Positions 23,733 through 32,331 of a stretch of 37,479 nt of DNA are shown here, one piece after another. Below the pieces are notes generated by a model. The model saw only the letters and a list, made by a program, of their open reading frames with translations, ran no database searches and had not been told where the DNA came from. The position numbers and the translations under genes were made by a program. This DNA comes from Chloroflexota bacterium (GTDB taxonomy: Bacteria > Chloroflexota > Dormibacteria > CF-121), in NCBI GenBank assembly GCA_005882775.1, contig VBDY01000130.1:1-37479 (forward strand). The letters are read 5' to 3'. The number at the start of each line of letters is the position of its first letter. The first letter of the stretch is position 1.

Positions 23733-24488
23733 ATGTCTGGTCATTCCAAGTGGTCGTCGATCAAGCACAAGAAGGCCGTCACCGACGCCCGCAAGGGCCA
23801 GCAGTTCACCAAGATGGCACGCGAGATCACGATCGCGGCCCGGGAAGGCGGTGGCAACCCGGACGGTAACCACCGGCTGCGGCTGGCGATGGAGAAGGCG
23901 CGTTCCGCCAACATGCCCCAGGACAACGTCCAGCGGGCGATCAAGCGCGGTACCGGTGAGCTGGGCGGCGCCCAGATCGAGCAGCTTCGCTTCGAAGGCT
24001 ACGGTCCACATGGAGTCGCCATCATGGTCGAAACCGTGACCGACAACCGGAATCGGACCTCGAGCGACATCCGCAACCTGTTCACCCGCGCCGGCGGCAA
24101 CCTGGGCGCGACCGGCAGCGTCGGCTGGATGTTCACCCGAGAAGGCCAGATCGTGGTCGATGCCAGGGGGAAGGATCCGGAGGAGATCGGCCTCGAAGCC
24201 ATCGAGCTGGGGGCTACAGACGCCCGGGTCGATGGCTCAACGGTCGAGGTGGTCACCGACCCGGCCCGGCTGGAGCCGGTTCGCGACAGCCTGCGCAAGA
24301 AGGGGTTCAAGGTCGACTCCGCGGAGGTGACGATGAACTCGTCCCAGGTGGTGGAGCTCGACGAGACCCGGGCTCCCGGGGTGCTCAAGCTGCTGGATAG
24401 CCTGGAAGAGCACGATGACGTGCAGTCGGTCTATTCCAACATCGAGGTGCCGGCCGACGTCATGGAGCGCATCAGCGAACGCGTCTGA
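23733..24488 (+). CDS. yebC: YebC/PmpR family transcriptional/translation regulatory protein
   Basis: A 251-residue member of the YebC/TACO1 family. The N-terminus MSGHSKWSSIKHKKAVTDAR, GGNPDGNHRLRLAMEKARSA, NMPQDNVQRAIKRGTGE and MVETVTDNRNRT are diagnostic. Family members have been described as transcription regulators and, more recently, as translation factors that help ribosomes through difficult sequences; which applies here is unknown. It lies directly upstream of ruvC, a very common arrangement. The start ATG 23733 has no SD but a TAAACT box 13 nt upstream. Confidence 0.96.
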   Translation: MSGHSKWSSIKHKKAVTDARKGQQFTKMAREITIAAREGGGNPDGNHRLRLAMEKARSANMPQDNVQRAIKRGTGELGGAQIEQLRFEGYGPHGVAIMVETVTDNRNRTSSDIRNLFTRAGGNLGATGSVGWMFTREGQIVVDARGKDPEEIGLEAIELGATDARVDGSTVEVVTDPARLEPVRDSLRKKGFKVDSAEVTMNSSQVVELDETRAPGVLKLLDSLEEHDDVQSVYSNIEVPADVMERISERV

Positions 24489-24504
24489 ACGCGACCAGAG
24501 GAGG

Positions 24505-25041
24505 ATGCTGACGCAGGCCCGTGACGGCGTGCTCGTCCTGGGCATCGACCCCGGGCTGGCAGATACAGGATTTGGCGCGGTGCGGCGGCAGAACGGCCGC
24601 CTGAGCCTGGTTGCCTGCGGCACCCTCAAGACGCCGGCCAGCCTGGCCGACCCGCAGCGCCTGAAGCTACTGGCCGAGCAGATGCGCAAGCTGATGGCCG
24701 AGTTTCACCCGGAGGCGGCGGCTTTCGAGGAACTGTTTTTCAGCAAGAACGTCCGCTCGGCTATGGCCGTGGGCCAGGCTCGCGGAGTGGTCCTGCTGGT
24801 GGCAGTCGAGGGTGGCGCCGCGGTCCACGAGTACTCGCCGGCACAGGTCAAGCTCTCGGTCACCGGCTACGGCGGAGCTACCAAGGCCCAGATGCAGAAG
24901 ATGGTTCAGTCTTTGCTGGGTACGCGTGAGCTCCCCCGGTCGGACGACGCCATCGACGCCCTGGCCATCGCCATCTGCCACCATCACAGTGGGCGGCTGC
25001 GGAGCCTGATCAGCCGGGCGCCCAGCCGCGTGCCGGTTTGA
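24505..25041 (+). CDS. ruvC: Holliday-junction endonuclease RuvC
   Basis: RuvC resolves Holliday junctions by symmetric cleavage. The metal-binding acidic residues are visible: D in LGIDPGLADTGFG, E in AFEELFFSKNVRSA, and the pair in RSDDAIDALAIAICH. Length is 178 residues from ATG 24505. That ATG directly touches AGGAGG (24499-24504), with zero spacing. ACG 24511 (6 nt) or GTG 24529 may therefore be the real initiation codon; the conserved fold begins only at VLVLGIDPG. The gene ends in a TTGA overlap with ruvA, so the ruvCAB genes form one coupled unit. Confidence 0.95.
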   Translation: MLTQARDGVLVLGIDPGLADTGFGAVRRQNGRLSLVACGTLKTPASLADPQRLKLLAEQMRKLMAEFHPEAAAFEELFFSKNVRSAMAVGQARGVVLLVAVEGGAAVHEYSPAQVKLSVTGYGGATKAQMQKMVQSLLGTRELPRSDDAIDALAIAICHHHSGRLRSLISRAPSRVPV

Positions 25042-25640
25042 TCGCAAGCCTCCAGGGCACCGTGCTTCAACGCGCGGCCGAGTCCGTCATCGTCGACGTG
25101 CACGGAGTCGGATACCAGGTCACGGTCGGCAACCGCACCTTCAGCCAGCTTCCCCGACCGGGCGAGCAGGTGCATCTCCACACCTATACATATGTGCGCG
25201 AGGATGCCCTCGCCCTCTTTGGCTTTCTCAGCCCGGACGAGCTGACCTTTTTCAAGCTGCTGCTCTCGGTCAAGGGAATCGGTCCCAAGGCCGGGCTGGC
25301 CATCATCAGCCGGGCCGAGCTCCGGCTGCTCAAGCGAGCCATATTGCAAGAGGATGCCGCCCTGCTTGCCACCGTGCCCGGGATCGGACCGAAGACCGCC
25401 GCCAGGGTCGTGCTCGAGCTCAAGGGCAGGCTCAAGGATGAGATGTTCGGACAGGAAACGCCGGCAGCCGCCGGCCCGGTTGGAGAAGCCGTGGCCCGGG
25501 CGCTGGAGGTGCTGACCGGCCTCGGCTATTCCGCCGGTGAAGCCAGGGACGCGCTGCAGAAGGCGACCGGTGGCAACGGTGGTACCCACTCGGTCGAGCA
25601 GCTGGTCACAGTCGCCCTGCGTGGGCTCGATCGCGGGTGA
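25038..25640 (+). CDS. ruvA: Holliday-junction branch-migration protein RuvA
   Basis: RuvA binds the four-way junction as a tetramer and loads RuvB. The 200-residue product opens [20 protein letters not shown] and [15 protein letters not shown] (OB-fold domain). Two helix-hairpin-helix motifs follow ([18 protein letters not shown] and [20 protein letters not shown]), and a flexible linker leads to the C-terminal RuvB-contacting domain. The start is TTG 25038 within a TTGA overlap with the ruvC stop. The end is a GTGA overlap with ruvB. Confidence 0.96.
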   Translation: MIASLQGTVLQRAAESVIVDVHGVGYQVTVGNRTFSQLPRPGEQVHLHTYTYVREDALALFGFLSPDELTFFKLLLSVKGIGPKAGLAIISRAELRLLKRAILQEDAALLATVPGIGPKTAARVVLELKGRLKDEMFGQETPAAAGPVGEAVARALEVLTGLGYSAGEARDALQKATGGNGGTHSVEQLVTVALRGLDRG

Positions 25641-26653
25641 GCGAACGGGTGATCGGCGGCCAGCAGCGGACCGAGGACCAGGAGTTCGAGTGGAGCCTTC
25701 GCCCGGGCCGGCTCGCTGAGTTCATCGGCCAGGAGGCGATCAAGGCGAACCTGGAGATCCTGGTGAGGGCGGCCCACGGCCGAAACGAGCCGATCGAGCA
25801 CATCCTGATCGCCGGTCCCCCGGGGCTGGGGAAAACGACGCTGGCCAACATCATGGCGAACGAGATGGGGGTCGACATCCGGACCACGTCGGGCCCGGCG
25901 ATCGAGCACCAGGGTGCGCTCGCCTCGATCCTTACCAACCTGGAAGACCGCGACATCTTCTTCATCGATGAGATTCACCGCCTGGCCCGTCCGGTCGAAG
26001 AGAGTCTCTACCCGGCCATGGAAGACTTCAAGTTCGACTACGTGGGAGGCAAGGGGGCCGGCGCTCAGACCATCCGGCTCCAGCTGCCGAGATTCACGGT
26101 GATCGGTGCGACCACCAGACAGGGAATGCTGTCGGCGCCGCTACGCGACCGGTTCGGTGCGGTCTACGCCCTCTATTTCTACGACGCCGACGACCTTTTC
26201 CAGATCGTCCAGCGGTCTGCACGGTTGCTAAAGGTGGTGATCGACGACCCCGGCGCCCGGGTGATCGCCACCCGTGCGCGTGGTACCCCCCGGATCGCCA
26301 ACCGGTTGCTTCGCCGGGTCCGCGACTACGCCCAGGTCCGGGCGCAGGGTCGCATCGATGAGCAGGTGGCCCGCGATGCGCTCGCGATGCTGGACGTGGA
26401 TGAACTGGGTCTCGATGCCATCGATCGGCGCATCCTGCGCACCATCGCCGAGAAATACGAGGGGGGCCCGGTGGGCCTGGAGACGGTTGCCGTTTCGGTG
26501 TCCGAGGATCCCGAGACCGTCGAAGATGTCTACGAGCCGTTCTTGATGCAGCTCGGCTTCCTGGCTCGGACGCCGCGCGGACGGGTCGCGACCAAGCTGG
26601 CCTACGACCACCTGGGGCTGGTCAAGGTCACCGAGCAACCGCACCTGTTCTGA
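25637..26653 (+). CDS. ruvB: Holliday-junction branch-migration ATPase RuvB
   Basis: An AAA+ motor that drives branch migration with RuvA, 338 residues. Walker A is [16 protein letters not shown], Walker B is FFIDEIHRL, and sensor 1 lies in [20 protein letters not shown], which also carries the arginine finger region. The C-terminal winged helix contains [20 protein letters not shown] and [12 protein letters not shown]. The start GTG 25637 overlaps ruvA as GTGA. The stop overlaps the next reading frame as CTGA. Confidence 0.97.
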   Translation: MSERVIGGQQRTEDQEFEWSLRPGRLAEFIGQEAIKANLEILVRAAHGRNEPIEHILIAGPPGLGKTTLANIMANEMGVDIRTTSGPAIEHQGALASILTNLEDRDIFFIDEIHRLARPVEESLYPAMEDFKFDYVGGKGAGAQTIRLQLPRFTVIGATTRQGMLSAPLRDRFGAVYALYFYDADDLFQIVQRSARLLKVVIDDPGARVIATRARGTPRIANRLLRRVRDYAQVRAQGRIDEQVARDALAMLDVDELGLDAIDRRILRTIAEKYEGGPVGLETVAVSVSEDPETVEDVYEPFLMQLGFLARTPRGRVATKLAYDHLGLVKVTEQPHLF

Positions 26654-27777
26654 TTCGCTCTCGTTCGGCGCAGCTCGTCGTCCTGGGGATGTCCGTCCTG
26701 CTGTCCGCTTTTTCCATCAACGTTTTCAGTGGAAGCCTGCCGCTCTACCTCTACCGGAGCCGCGGCTTCTCGGTTGATGCCATCGGGGTCCTGGTCGGGA
26801 TCGCATTCGTGGTGCAGCTGCTGGCCACCCTGCTGGTCGGACCGCTGGTCGACCGCCGGGGCGCCCGGCTTGCCGTCCGGCTGGGCAGCGGATGTTACCT
26901 GCTCGCCGCGCTCCTTTTCCTCTTGAACGGAACGTGGGTCTTGATCGGCACGGCTCGCATCCTGCAGGGACTTGGGTTCGCGCTCGTGGTGCCGGCCGCC
27001 TACAGCATGGTGCCCAACCTGGTCACCCCCCGGTTTCGGGGCACGGCCATGGGAGGCTTCGGCGCGTTCCTCAATGTTGCCCTGGCGGCGGGACCTCCTC
27101 TTGGCCTGTGGCTCCTGCGCCAGAGTCCGACGGCGCTGTTTGCGGCCGCTGTGGTGGCGGCAACCCTGGGCCTGGCCGTCAGCTGGATGCTCGGCCCGGA
27201 GCCGTCAGCCGACCGCCGCGCCGGCCTGTTCACATACGACGCGCGCTGGACGCCGCTGCTCGCCCTCACCTTTCTCACCGTGGTCTACTGGGGAGTTGTG
27301 ACGGCCTACCTTCCTATCGAAGTTCCGCGCGAGCAGGTGACTGCCGTCGGGTGGTTCTTTACGGCCGATGCGGTGGCGGTGCTGGTCTGCCGTATCCCGG
27401 CCGGGTTTTTCACGGATCGATACGGTGCCCGCTGGCTATTCCTTGGTGGAATCGGCCTGACCGCCGCGGCCGTCCTGCTTCTGCTGGCGCCGGCGTCCCT
27501 CGGGATCCTGGTCCTGGCCGGGATCGGAACCGGGGCCGGTGCCGCGCTCCTGTTTCCGCCCACCCTGGTCGAGCTCAGCAATCGAAGTCACGACCGAAAC
27601 CGAGGCACGGCGATGGCACTCTTCAGCACGAGCTTCGCTGCCGCCATCGGGGTCGGCAGCCTGGCCGGAGCTCCCATCGTGCAGCGATTCGGCTTTGGCG
27701 CGGCCATCGTGCTCAGCGCCCTGGTCTGTCTGGCCGCCGCTCCACTGGTGCTGGCGACCATCCATGAAAACCGCTGA
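26650..27777 (+). CDS. Major facilitator superfamily transporter, apparent CTG start
   Basis: A 375-residue polytopic protein with about 12 membrane segments and an MFS-type loop [18 protein letters not shown] between helices 2 and 3. Substrate unknown; the length and loop fit a drug- or sugar-efflux type permease. The first canonical start, ATG 26689, leaves a shortened first helix. The frame is open upstream to CTG 26650, which forms a CTGA overlap with the ruvB stop and restores the N-terminal [20 protein letters not shown]. The same overlap type with G or T first base links ruvC-ruvA and ruvA-ruvB. An MFS gene between ruvB and queA is not part of the usual conserved cluster. Family is sure, start inferred. 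Confidence 0.8.
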   Translation: MIRSRSAQLVVLGMSVLLSAFSINVFSGSLPLYLYRSRGFSVDAIGVLVGIAFVVQLLATLLVGPLVDRRGARLAVRLGSGCYLLAALLFLLNGTWVLIGTARILQGLGFALVVPAAYSMVPNLVTPRFRGTAMGGFGAFLNVALAAGPPLGLWLLRQSPTALFAAAVVAATLGLAVSWMLGPEPSADRRAGLFTYDARWTPLLALTFLTVVYWGVVTAYLPIEVPREQVTAVGWFFTADAVAVLVCRIPAGFFTDRYGARWLFLGGIGLTAAAVLLLLAPASLGILVLAGIGTGAGAALLFPPTLVELSNRSHDRNRGTAMALFSTSFAAAIGVGSLAGAPIVQRFGFGAAIVLSALVCLAAAPLVLATIHENR

Positions 27778-28822
27778 CTTCGACTACGCACTGCCCCGGA
27801 AGCTGATCGCGCAGCATCCGCCCCGGGCGCGCGACGGCGCCCGGATGATGGTGCTAGACCCGGCTGCCGGCCAGGTCAGCCACGCGGCTATCCGCGACCT
27901 TCCACGATTTCTTCGTCCGGGCGACCTCCTGGTGCTGAACGACAGCCGCGTGCTGCCGGCCAGGTTGATCGGGCGGCGGCCGGATGGGGGAGAGGCAGAG
28001 ATCCTGCTCCTCCGCCCCCTTAACGGACCTGTAAGTCACGAGTGGGAGGCGCTGGTCAGGCCGGCAAAGAAGCTGCCGGAGGGAACCGTGCTCGAGTACC
28101 AGGGGTCGTCCCTGACCGTTACCGTGCGCGGGCCGCAACGTGTCTCGCTCGCCGGGACCGACGATCCCCTGGGCGAGGTCCGGCGTATCGGGGTGATGCC
28201 GACGCCGCCCTACATCAAGGAGCGGCTCGACGACCCGGATCGCTACCAGACGATCTACGCCAGGCGCGAGGGGTCTGCGGCTGCGCCCACGGCGGGTCTC
28301 CACTTCACCTCCGAATTGCTCTCGGCGGTCCGGGACGCTGGCGTCGAGGTCGCATTCGTCACCCTGCACGTAGGGCTGGACACCTTCGCGCCGGTCCGGG
28401 TGGACAACCCGGTGCAGCATCCGATCCACAAGGAGGCGTTCGAGCTCGGCGCCGCCACCGCCAACGCAGTGATGGAGACCCGCAGGCGGAAGGGCCGGGT
28501 GGTGGCGGTCGGCACCACCTGCGTGCGTACTCTCGAGAGCTGCGCCGCGGACGGCATGGTCAGGCCGCGGGCGGGTTGGACCGACCTCCTGATCCTGCCG
28601 GGGTTTCGCTTTCGAGTTGTCGACGCCATGCTCACCAACTTCCACCTGCCCCGGAGCAGCCTCCTGATGCTGGTCAGCGCGTTCGCCGGCAGGGAGAGGG
28701 TCCTTGCCGCCTATGCCGAAGCCGTGCGCATGGGCTACCGGTTCTTCAGCTTTGGCGACTGCATGTTTATCACCGGGCGAGATCTCCCTCCCCCCTCGGG
28801 GGAGGGTGGGGGCCCGGCGTGA
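27764..28822 (+). CDS. queA: S-adenosylmethionine:tRNA ribosyltransferase-isomerase QueA
   Basis: QueA transfers the ribosyl part of SAM to preQ1 in tRNA to form epoxyqueuosine. The 352-residue product shows FDYALPRKLIAQHPP, LLVLNDSRVLPARL, the GLHFT block (SAAAPTAGLHFTSELL), the VTLHVGLDTFAPV strand, and the end FHLPRSSLLMLVSAFAG. ATG 27764 lies 14 bp inside the preceding transporter gene; a longer upstream frame is only its shadow. The family normally ends near YRFFSFGDCMFI. Here about 15 extra residues (GRDLPPPSGEGGGPA) are encoded by a GC hairpin. It shares GTGA with tgt, the enzyme of the preceding pathway step. Confidence 0.95.
   Translation: MKTADFDYALPRKLIAQHPPRARDGARMMVLDPAAGQVSHAAIRDLPRFLRPGDLLVLNDSRVLPARLIGRRPDGGEAEILLLRPLNGPVSHEWEALVRPAKKLPEGTVLEYQGSSLTVTVRGPQRVSLAGTDDPLGEVRRIGVMPTPPYIKERLDDPDRYQTIYARREGSAAAPTAGLHFTSELLSAVRDAGVEVAFVTLHVGLDTFAPVRVDNPVQHPIHKEAFELGAATANAVMETRRRKGRVVAVGTTCVRTLESCAADGMVRPRAGWTDLLILPGFRFRVVDAMLTNFHLPRSSLLMLVSAFAGRERVLAAYAEAVRMGYRFFSFGDCMFITGRDLPPPSGEGGGPA
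28786..28806 (+). repeat. Perfect inverted repeat at the queA/tgt junction
   Basis: CCCTCCCCC (28786-28794), loop CTC, GGGGGAGGG (28798-28806). It encodes the PPPSGEGG tail of QueA. Its right arm contains GGAGGG, the only SD-like sequence before GTG 28819 of tgt, so folding would hide it. GC-rich inverted elements giving Pro-Ser-Gly-Glu-Gly tails occur as dispersed repeats in many genomes. Confidence 0.9.
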
Positions 28823-29928
28823 GCTTCCGACTGCTCGCCGAAGACTCCGGTGCGCGGCGGGGTGCGCTCCAGACCGCTCATGGGACGATTCGCACGCCGG
28901 CCTTCATGCCGGTCGGGACACAGGGCTCAGTCAAGGCGGTTAGCCCGGATGAGCTGCGCCAGCTGGGAGTGGAGGTCGTGCTGGGCAATACCTATCACCT
29001 GGCCCTCCGACCCGGAGCGCTCCGAATTGCTGAGCTCGGTGGGCTGCACAGGTTCATGGCCTGGGACGGCGCCATCCTGACCGATAGCGGAGGCTTCCAG
29101 GTGTTCAGCCTGGACCACCTGGTCAGGGTGGGCGAGGAGGGGGCGACCTTCCGGTCACACCTGGACGGCTCCCAACAGGATTTCACGCCCGAGTCGGTGA
29201 TGGCGGTACAGCGACAGCTAGGCTCGGACATCGCCATGGCGTTTGACGAGCCGGTCCCCTGGCCCTCAGACACCGGCCGGAGCCGGGCCGCCATGGAGCG
29301 CACCCATCGGTGGGCCGACCGGTTCCTTCGCGAGCCGGCGGGGCCAGGGCAGCTTCGCTTCGGGATCGCCCAGGGCGGCTTCGACCCCAGCCTTCGGGCC
29401 GAGAGCGCGCAAACCCTTGGCGTGATGGCATTCGACGGATTCGCGGTCGGTGGCCTGAGCCTGGGCGAACCGAAGCCGCTCACCTACGAGCTGGTCGCGC
29501 TGCAAACCGAGCAGTTACCGCGCGACCGGCCGCGCTACCTGATGGGTGTCGGAACCCCGCTCGACCTGGTGGAGGCGGTCTCGCGGGGGATCGACCTCTT
29601 CGATTGCGTCCTGCCCACCCGGATTGCCCGTAACGGATCGGTCCTGACTCGCGCTGGCCGGATCAACTTGCGAAACCGGCGCTTCGCGGGCGACGCGGGG
29701 CCGCTCGAAGACGGCTGCGACTGCTACGCGTGCGCCCGGTTCAGCCGCGCATACCTGCGCCACCTGTTCATGGCCGGGGAAATCCTGGCCCACCGGCTGG
29801 CCTCGATCCACAACCTGCGGGTGCTGGTAGGGCTGGTGGGTGAGCTCCGGGATGCCATCGAGGCTGGTCGCTTTCATCAGGTCTCCGCCCGGTTGCGCGA
29901 GCAATGGCTGGCGGCGCCCCTGCCCTGA
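28819..29928 (+). CDS. tgt: tRNA-guanine transglycosylase
   Basis: Tgt exchanges guanine 34 of GUN-anticodon tRNAs for preQ1. From GTG 28819 it has 369 residues. Features are FMPVGTQGSVKAVSPDEL, the general acid-base region ILTDSGGFQVFSL, IAMAFDEPVPWP, the GGLSLGEPK loop, the nucleophile region LFDCVLPTRIARNG, and the zinc site CDCYACARFSRAYLRHLF with three cysteines and a histidine. A much longer frame from 28042 runs across queA and is not real. The start shares GTGA with the queA stop; GGAGGG lies 12 nt upstream inside the inverted repeat. Confidence 0.96.
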   Translation: MSFRLLAEDSGARRGALQTAHGTIRTPAFMPVGTQGSVKAVSPDELRQLGVEVVLGNTYHLALRPGALRIAELGGLHRFMAWDGAILTDSGGFQVFSLDHLVRVGEEGATFRSHLDGSQQDFTPESVMAVQRQLGSDIAMAFDEPVPWPSDTGRSRAAMERTHRWADRFLREPAGPGQLRFGIAQGGFDPSLRAESAQTLGVMAFDGFAVGGLSLGEPKPLTYELVALQTEQLPRDRPRYLMGVGTPLDLVEAVSRGIDLFDCVLPTRIARNGSVLTRAGRINLRNRRFAGDAGPLEDGCDCYACARFSRAYLRHLFMAGEILAHRLASIHNLRVLVGLVGELRDAIEAGRFHQVSARLREQWLAAPLP

Positions 29929-29965
29929 GCCTGCCCGCCAGCCAAACCTTCTCATGACCGCGCCC

Positions 29966-29971
29966 TATACT
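29966..29971 (+). promoter_or_regulatory. Putative -10 element of secD (leaderless type)
   Basis: TATACT followed by TT, 12 nt before ATG 29984, with no SD between. Transcription start would fall within about six bases of the ATG. No convincing -35. Confidence 0.5.
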
Positions 29972-29983
29972 TTCGATCGGTAA

Positions 29984-31390
29984 ATGCGCGCCAACCGCAA
30001 TCTGCTGCTCCTGATCGTCGCGATCGCCCTGATCGCCGGATTTGTTGACGGGTACGCGTACATCTACCGGGTGGCCACCCACCAGTCGCTCACCGGGCCG
30101 ATCAACAGCCGTCCTTCGCTCTCGATCCCATTCCTTGGTATCAAGCAGGACATCTACATCCACAAGGGGCTCGACCTGGAAGGGGGCACCCACCTGGAGC
30201 TGCAGATCACGAACGTCCGCTCGGGAATGGCCATCAACGATGCGCGCGACGTCGCTCTGAACATCCTCGAACGGCGCGTAAACGCGAGCGGCTACGCGGA
30301 GTCGGTGGTGCGGCCAGAAGGCAACGACCGGATCATCGTCGAGCTGCCCGGCGTCAACCTGGAACAGGCCAAGCAGCTGCTGGGAAAGACCTCATACCTG
30401 ACCATCTGGACCTGGGTTCCCGGAACCCCCGACGCCACCACCCTGGCCCAGCTGAACCCGAACGACGCCCAGAAATACTCGGGTTTCAAGCCGCAGTACA
30501 CCGGCATCGACGGCAGCATGATCACCAGCGCCGCCCGCTCGGCGGATCAGAACACCGGGCTTCCGATCGTGACCTTCTCCCTGAACTCTCAGGGAGCCAG
30601 CAAGTTCTGCACCCTGACCCAGGCGCTCGTGGCGAAAGGGGTGGGGACCACCGAGAACCACATTGCAATCTTCCTGGACAAGGACCTGATCTCCGATGCC
30701 CAGGTGAACGACGCGATCTGCGGCGGCAGCGGACAGATCAGCGGCGGATTCACGGTCGACAGCGCCCAGCAGCTTTCCGTCCAGCTCAACTCGGGCGCGT
30801 TGCCGGGCGTCATCAACATCATCCAGAGCACCGAGGTGGGAGCCACGCTGGGCGCCAACACCGTCCGGCTGAGCCTGCTGGCGGGCGCCTTTGGCCTGGC
30901 CATCGTCATCCTCTTCATGCTGCTCTACTACCGGCTGCCGGGCGTGGTGGCCAGCCTGGCGCTGCTACTGTATGCGGCGATTACCCTGGCCATCTTCAAG
31001 CTCCTCGGCATCACCCTGACGCTGGCCGGGCTCGCCGGATTCATCCTCTCGGTCGGAATGGCGGTGGACGCCAACGTCCTCATCTTCGAACGCGTCAAAG
31101 AGGAGCTTCGCGCAGGCCGGACCCTGTCGGCTGCCATGGAGGCGGGCGTCTCGCGGGCCTGGCCGGCCATCCGTGATTCGAACATCTCAACGCTGATCAC
31201 CTGCTTCGTCCTTTACTTCTTCGGCGCGCCGCTTATCAAGGGCTTCGCCATCACGCTGGCGATCGGGGTGGGGGTGAGCATGTTCTCGGCGATCGTGACC
31301 ACCCAGCAGCTCCTCCAGGTGATCGCCGGCCTGCGCCCGGCGCGACGATTGGCCTTCTATGGGGTGCAGGCGCCCCCCAGGGCCGCCTAG
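29984..31390 (+). CDS. secD: Protein translocase subunit SecD
   Basis: SecD works with SecF to pull preproteins through SecYEG using the proton gradient. The 468-residue product has an N-terminal helix (NLLLLIVAIALIAGF), then the family signature KGLDLEGGTHLELQI. The extracytoplasmic P1 region follows with NILERRVNASGYAESVV and RIIVELPGV. The C-terminal half is a five-helix RND-like block with IILVGMAVDANVLIFERVKEELR-type sequence (SVGMAVDANVLIFERVKEE) and WPAIRDSNISTLIT. It is at the short end of the family. It starts at ATG without SD and is followed after 3 bp by secF. Linkage to queA-tgt is widespread in bacteria. Confidence 0.95.
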   Translation: MRANRNLLLLIVAIALIAGFVDGYAYIYRVATHQSLTGPINSRPSLSIPFLGIKQDIYIHKGLDLEGGTHLELQITNVRSGMAINDARDVALNILERRVNASGYAESVVRPEGNDRIIVELPGVNLEQAKQLLGKTSYLTIWTWVPGTPDATTLAQLNPNDAQKYSGFKPQYTGIDGSMITSAARSADQNTGLPIVTFSLNSQGASKFCTLTQALVAKGVGTTENHIAIFLDKDLISDAQVNDAICGGSGQISGGFTVDSAQQLSVQLNSGALPGVINIIQSTEVGATLGANTVRLSLLAGAFGLAIVILFMLLYYRLPGVVASLALLLYAAITLAIFKLLGITLTLAGLAGFILSVGMAVDANVLIFERVKEELRAGRTLSAAMEAGVSRAWPAIRDSNISTLITCFVLYFFGAPLIKGFAITLAIGVGVSMFSAIVTTQQLLQVIAGLRPARRLAFYGVQAPPRAA

Positions 31391-31393
31391 CCG

Positions 31394-32260
31394 ATGAACA
31401 TCGTCGGACGCCGCAACTGGTACTTCCTGCTCTCGCTCCTGATCATCCTGCCGGGCATCATCTCGATGGCCACGGTGGGATTCCGCCTCGGCATCGACTT
31501 CGCCGGCGGCAACCAGCTGAGCCTGACCTTCAAGCAACCGATCCAGGCCACCGCCGTCCAGAAGGAGGTCGACACCTTCAACGTCGAGGGGACGGTCCAG
31601 CAAGCCGGCTCGAACCAGGTCCTGATCACGACCAAGCCGCTGTCGAACGACCAGGAGGCAAGCATTCGAAAGGACCTGGAAAGCAAATTCGGCGGCATCA
31701 CCGACATCAGCACCCAGTTTGTCGGCCCGTTGATCGCCAGGGAGCTGGTCGTGGGGGCGGCCGGGCTGATCTTGATCGCCTCGATCCTCATCGTGATCTA
31801 CCTGAGCATCCGATTCAGCCCGGCCTTCGCCTTCTGCGCCATCCTGGCTTTGCTGCACGACGTCTTCGTGCTCACCGGGGTCTACTCCATCCTGGGAAAG
31901 ATCTTCAACCTGCCCCTGGGTGAGATCAACACCCTGTTCGTCACGGCCGCCCTGACCGTGATCGGGTTCTCGGTTCACGACACCATCGTCATCTTCGACC
32001 GGATCCGCGAGAACCTCCGTCAGGCCAGCCGGCTGACCTTCGAGCAGAATGTGAACCTCAGCATCATTCAGTCGCTGGCACGGTCGCTGAACACCTCCCT
32101 TACCGTCGTGTTCGTGCTGGTTGCGCTCTTCCTGATCTCGCCGACGAGCATCAAGGGATTCACTCTTGCGCTCCTGATCGGGATCGTCAGCGGCACCTAC
32201 TCGTCGATCTTCAATGCCAGCCCGCTGCTCGTCGTCTGGCGACGGCTGAATCCTCGATAA
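31394..32260 (+). CDS. secF: Protein translocase subunit SecF
   Basis: The 288-residue SecF partner of SecD. The signature LGIDFAGGNQLSLTF follows the first helix. The helix-rich C-terminal half carries IVIYLSIRFSPAFAFCAILA, a VFVLTGVYSILG segment, and the conserved VIGFSVHDTIVIFDRIREN with NTSLTVVFVLVALFL. ATG 31394 comes 3 bp after the secD stop with no clear SD, which fits coupling to SecD. The promoter-like box of the rimP operon begins 8 bp after its stop. Confidence 0.95.
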   Translation: MNIVGRRNWYFLLSLLIILPGIISMATVGFRLGIDFAGGNQLSLTFKQPIQATAVQKEVDTFNVEGTVQQAGSNQVLITTKPLSNDQEASIRKDLESKFGGITDISTQFVGPLIARELVVGAAGLILIASILIVIYLSIRFSPAFAFCAILALLHDVFVLTGVYSILGKIFNLPLGEINTLFVTAALTVIGFSVHDTIVIFDRIRENLRQASRLTFEQNVNLSIIQSLARSLNTSLTVVFVLVALFLISPTSIKGFTLALLIGIVSGTYSSIFNASPLLVVWRRLNPR

Positions 32261-32268
32261 GCGCGGGG

Positions 32269-32274
32269 TATACT
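32269..32274 (+). promoter_or_regulatory. Putative -10 element of the rimP-nusA-ylxR-infB operon
   Basis: TATACT, 8 bp after secF. The expected leader of about 50 nt runs into the hairpin at 32306-32330. The -35 region (CTGAAT) is poor. Confidence 0.5.
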
Positions 32275-32305
32275 CAGAGTTGAAGTGAATATCGGGTTCT
32301 TGGTT

Positions 32306-32330
32306 AGGGGCCGCGGGCCCTTTTTCTTTT
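32306..32330 (+). terminator. Terminator-like hairpin directly before rimP
   Basis: AGGGGCC, loop GCG, GGCCCTT (seven pairs including one G-U), followed by TTTCTTTT. It ends one base before ATG 32332. It either ends secDF transcripts or works as an attenuator for the rimP-nusA-infB operon. Confidence 0.75.
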
Positions 32331-32331
32331 C

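Noticed and set aside
28042-28818. N-terminal extension of tgt
   Set aside because: It overlaps the secure queA gene in another frame and is low-complexity Gly/Arg/Ala; Tgt homology begins at 28819.
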